Assembly (NCBI GenBank): GCA_041624435.1
Contig: JBFJVB010000157.1
Location: 1-8,042, forward strand
Reading direction: 5' to 3'
Source of the DNA: Oceanococcus sp041624435
GTDB taxonomy: Bacteria > Pseudomonadota > Gammaproteobacteria > Nevskiales > Oceanococcaceae
DNA: 8,042 bases
Position 1 is the first letter of the stretch; every line of letters begins with the position of its first letter. Position numbers and translations under genes: made by a program. The notes beneath the pieces were generated by a model. It ran no database searches. It had not been told where the DNA came from and saw nothing but the letters and a program-made list of their open reading frames with translations. Positions 5,853 to 8,042 of this stretch are shown in pieces.

Positions 5853-7781
5853 TCAAGTCAACAGGGGCGGCAAGGGACAGTCCAGGCACAGGGCGATGGT
5901 CTGCAGCAGTTCGGCCTCGGCCGGCAGAATCTGCTGGTCATGAATGACACACTGGGCGCAGGCCTCAAGCACCGCGGCCTTGCGCGCCACACTCAGCTGA
6001 TTGATCGCCCCCAGGGCCAGCCGAAACGATTCGAGCCTGATTTTGCCGCGATCAATCAGGGGCTCAGCCCCGGCGAGCAAGGGTTTGAGCGCCGCCTGAA
6101 AACTCTCTTGCGCTTGCTGTTCATCGGCGTTACCCGCATGAGCGATGATTCCGACCAGCAGACTGATCGGCTCGCGCACCTGCTCGAAACGGCGGAACCG
6201 GACCGGCGGCTTGCGACCGGCCGCCTCGCCCAGATGCTCGATCAGTATCGTCAGCGCACAAAACTCGAACAAGCTCACAACTTGATCAAGCGTGATCAAG
6301 GTCCGGCACAGGGCGAGCAGTTGCTCGCGGTCGCGCGGATGCTGCCGCTTGAGCGCCGGCAAGGCCAGGTTCAGCAAGGGCAGACGACAGGCGGCGCCGA
6401 GCTGGCCCATGCTGGCGGCCAGTCCGGCAATGCGCTCGGCGGCCGCGCCACCCTCGCCGGCCCGGATCAGGTCCAGGGCTGCGTCACGCTGCGCCGCCGC
6501 AGTGCCGCTGAGCAACAGCGCATAAATGGCCTGCCGGGCACCCGCCCGGCTGTGCACCGCATCGAGCAGCGGGGTCGGCAAGGCGGCCAGCAAACGACGT
6601 CCGAATGCCAGGCTGTCGGCGCTCATCGAACCGACCTCATCGACTACCGTGTGTGGATCGATTGCCGCGGTCGCAGCCGTACTGACCACTGGCGTTGCGC
6701 TTGGCGCGGCAAAACCGGCGGCTTGAGGAGGCAGGCCGGATACCGACGGTGCAGGCGTCGGCCCCGCAAGCGGGCCCTCATTCCGAGGTTCAAACCGCGG
6801 ATTGATGGCCTGGATTCGCTCCAGCAGCGGCGGATGGGTGGCGAGCAGCGAACCGAAATGCTGCCTGACCGGCTCGCCGATACACAGGTGACTCAGATCG
6901 CTGGAATGCGCGTTATCCAGCAGCGATCCGGTGGCATGCCGGTGAATCTTCCACAAGGCACCGGCGATACCGTCAGGGTTTCGCGTGAACTGAACCGCAG
7001 ACGCATCGGCCAGAAATTCGCGCTGACGGGACACCGCCGCCTTGATCAGCGAGGCGAAAAACACGCCGACATAACCCAGGATGAACAGGGCCAGCCCGAC
7101 CATCACCACCTGCCCGTTCGAATCCCGCGAGGAGCCACGCCGACGACCACTGTGCAGCAACTGACCACCGAGCTGGCCGATCATCAGGATTCCGGCCAGA
7201 ACCCCCATCAACCGCAGATTCAGCCGCATATCTCCATTGAAAATATGACTGTACTCGTGCGCGACCACCCCCTGAAGCTCATCCCGATCCAGATGATCCA
7301 GGCTGCCGCGGGTCACCACCAGCACCGCCTCAGTCGGGCGCAGCCCGGCGACGAAAGCGTTGATGCCGTATTCATCATCCAGCACATAGAGTTCCGGCGC
7401 CGGCGTACCGGAGGCGATCGCCATTTCGTCCACCACGTTGATCAGCTTGCGGATCTGCGGCTCGGTACTCTCCCGGTCCACCAGACTGGCCCCCACATAG
7501 TGCGCCAGTGCCCGGCCCCCACCGCGCAGCCGAAACAGGGTGCGGACCATGCCCAGACCAATCACCAGCAGGGTCCCGACCGTGACCAGTTGCGAAGCCT
7601 GCGTCGTGAGCCACTGCGTCGGCGTCATCGCCACGGTGGTGTCAGAGCCCAGGACGAACGCCAGATATGCGACCGCATTGATCGCCAGAACGATCAAAGC
7701 CACCGCGATCAGCAGTAACACGACCAGCAGCGCGGTGCGCCGTCGGGCGTTTTCCTGATGCTGAAAGAAAGTGCTGGCCAC
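5853..7781 (-). CDS. M48 family (HtpX-like) membrane metallopeptidase with TerB-like C-terminal extension
   Basis: Inner-membrane zinc peptidase, 642 residues, likely degrading misfolded or membrane proteins. Predicted membrane segments lie at about 17-44, 64-84, 191-210 and 227-247. The zinc site is His175-Glu176-x-x-His179 (HEYSH). Glu255 in REFLADASA is the third ligand, and the ATHPP motif is at 314-318, as in HtpX. Classical HtpX is about 290 residues. Here a Pro/Ala-rich linker (about 335-375) leads to a roughly 260-residue soluble helical region. Its end (GAINQLSVARKAAVLEACA, then DQQILPAEAELLQTIA) resembles the TerB fold; that call is inference. The chosen start is GTG at 7781, since homologues begin near FFQHQENARRRT and no ATG is close. 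The ribosome site is poor, so translational coupling to lemA 24 bp upstream is plausible. The TGA stop is at 5853. An alternative CTG start lies 24 bases upstream. Confidence 0.92.
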   Translation of the reverse strand: MASTFFQHQENARRRTALLVVLLLIAVALIVLAINAVAYLAFVLGSDTTVAMTPTQWLTTQASQLVTVGTLLVIGLGMVRTLFRLRGGGRALAHYVGASLVDRESTEPQIRKLINVVDEMAIASGTPAPELYVLDDEYGINAFVAGLRPTEAVLVVTRGSLDHLDRDELQGVVAHEYSHIFNGDMRLNLRLMGVLAGILMIGQLGGQLLHSGRRRGSSRDSNGQVVMVGLALFILGYVGVFFASLIKAAVSRQREFLADASAVQFTRNPDGIAGALWKIHRHATGSLLDNAHSSDLSHLCIGEPVRQHFGSLLATHPPLLERIQAINPRFEPRNEGPLAGPTPAPSVSGLPPQAAGFAAPSATPVVSTAATAAIDPHTVVDEVGSMSADSLAFGRRLLAALPTPLLDAVHSRAGARQAIYALLLSGTAAAQRDAALDLIRAGEGGAAAERIAGLAASMGQLGAACRLPLLNLALPALKRQHPRDREQLLALCRTLITLDQVVSLFEFCALTILIEHLGEAAGRKPPVRFRRFEQVREPISLLVGIIAHAGNADEQQAQESFQAALKPLLAGAEPLIDRGKIRLESFRLALGAINQLSVARKAAVLEACAQCVIHDQQILPAEAELLQTIALCLDCPLPPLLT

Positions 7782-7805
7782 CCCGCGTCTGCGCCGTTGC
7801 AGTAC

Positions 7806-8042
7806 CTAGAACTTCACCTCGATCCGTTCGCGCGCCTGCGGGCTGGAAATTTCCAGCAACTGGGCTTCGGCGAAGTTGAATGGCCCGGCTATCAAGGTGT
7901 TGGGAAACTGCTCACGTGCGTTGTTGTAGGCGGTGACGGCGTCATTGAAGAACTGGCGAGCGAAGGCAATCTTGTTCTCGGTCGAGCTCAGCTCTTCCAT
8001 CAGCTGCTGCATGGTCTGATTGCCTTTGAGATCCGGATAGGC
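7806..8042 (-). CDS. lemA: LemA family protein, C-terminal part (5' end outside window)
   Basis: Last 78 codons of a LemA family protein. Family members are about 185-200 residues with an N-terminal membrane segment and a long helical bundle. The visible part begins AYPDLKGNQTMQQLMEELSS and continues TENKIAFARQFFNDAVTAYN, then FPNTLIAGPFNFAEAQLLE. These are the strongest conserved LemA blocks. The frame is open to the window edge; the ATG at 8012 is internal (a Met in place of the more usual Phe) and not the start. TAG stop at 7806-7808, 24 bp before the GTG of the M48 peptidase, so the two genes form one operon, an arrangement common in bacteria. The molecular role of LemA is not settled; an envelope function is usually proposed. 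Confidence 0.93.
   Translation of the reverse strand, partial: AYPDLKGNQTMQQLMEELSSTENKIAFARQFFNDAVTAYNNAREQFPNTLIAGPFNFAEAQLLEISSPQARERIEVKF

Noticed and set aside
5580..7718. A 712-codon open frame on the + strand opposite the M48 gene
   Set aside because: Its translation is rich in Arg, Gln and His with no recognisable domain. The opposite strand encodes a clear M48 peptidase with zinc motifs, so this is a GC-driven antisense frame.

Overview
The window is GC-rich, gene-dense bacterial DNA. Codon usage, signal peptides, REP-type palindromes of the GCGGCTGAAGCCGC class and the set of exported proteins point to a gammaproteobacterium, most likely of the Xanthomonadales/Lysobacterales/Wenzhouxiangella type. 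This placement rests on recognised protein and repeat styles, not on a marker gene, so it is moderate. Six genes account for almost all of the sequence. One is on the + strand and five are on the - strand.

Left edge (1-781, +): the last ~260 codons of a fused isobutyryl-CoA mutase (IcmF), a B12-dependent acyl-CoA mutase. It converges on the next gene across a 175-bp gap that holds three REP-like palindromes. Next (957-2393, -) is a secreted trypsin-fold serine protease of the lysyl-endopeptidase type. It has a signal peptide, a propeptide, a complete His/Asp/Ser triad, six cysteines spaced nearly as in Achromobacter protease I, and a C-terminal tail that looks like a GlyGly-CTERM (rhombosortase) sorting signal. 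A second trio of REP-like palindromes lies upstream of it (2505-2634), so the protease gene is bracketed by two similarly built repeat clusters.

Middle (2661-5675, -): a small secreted, cysteine-rich protein ending in one thrombospondin type-3 calcium-binding repeat, preceded by a large exported, probably lipid-anchored glycoside hydrolase of family 31. The hydrolase has its own plausible sigma70 promoter at 5745-5773. These two genes are 84 bp apart and may be co-transcribed. A small hairpin could cover the ribosome binding site of the downstream gene.

Right edge (5853-8042, -): a LemA family gene, cut by the window edge, followed after 24 bp by a 642-residue membrane M48 (HtpX-like) metallopeptidase. 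This LemA-M48 pair is a common bacterial operon. The peptidase has a long C-terminal cytosolic extension whose last part resembles a TerB-like helical domain.

Taken together, the - strand block encodes envelope and extracellular functions: membrane proteostasis (LemA/M48), surface glycan hydrolysis (GH31), a calcium-binding exported protein and a surface-anchored protease. The + strand gene belongs to central acyl-CoA metabolism. I see no CRISPR array, tRNA, rRNA, transposase or phage gene, and no clearly new multi-gene system. The most unusual points are the atypical GH31 active-site barrel, the protease sorting tail and pocket, the paired REP trios, and the cysteine-rich TSP3 protein.
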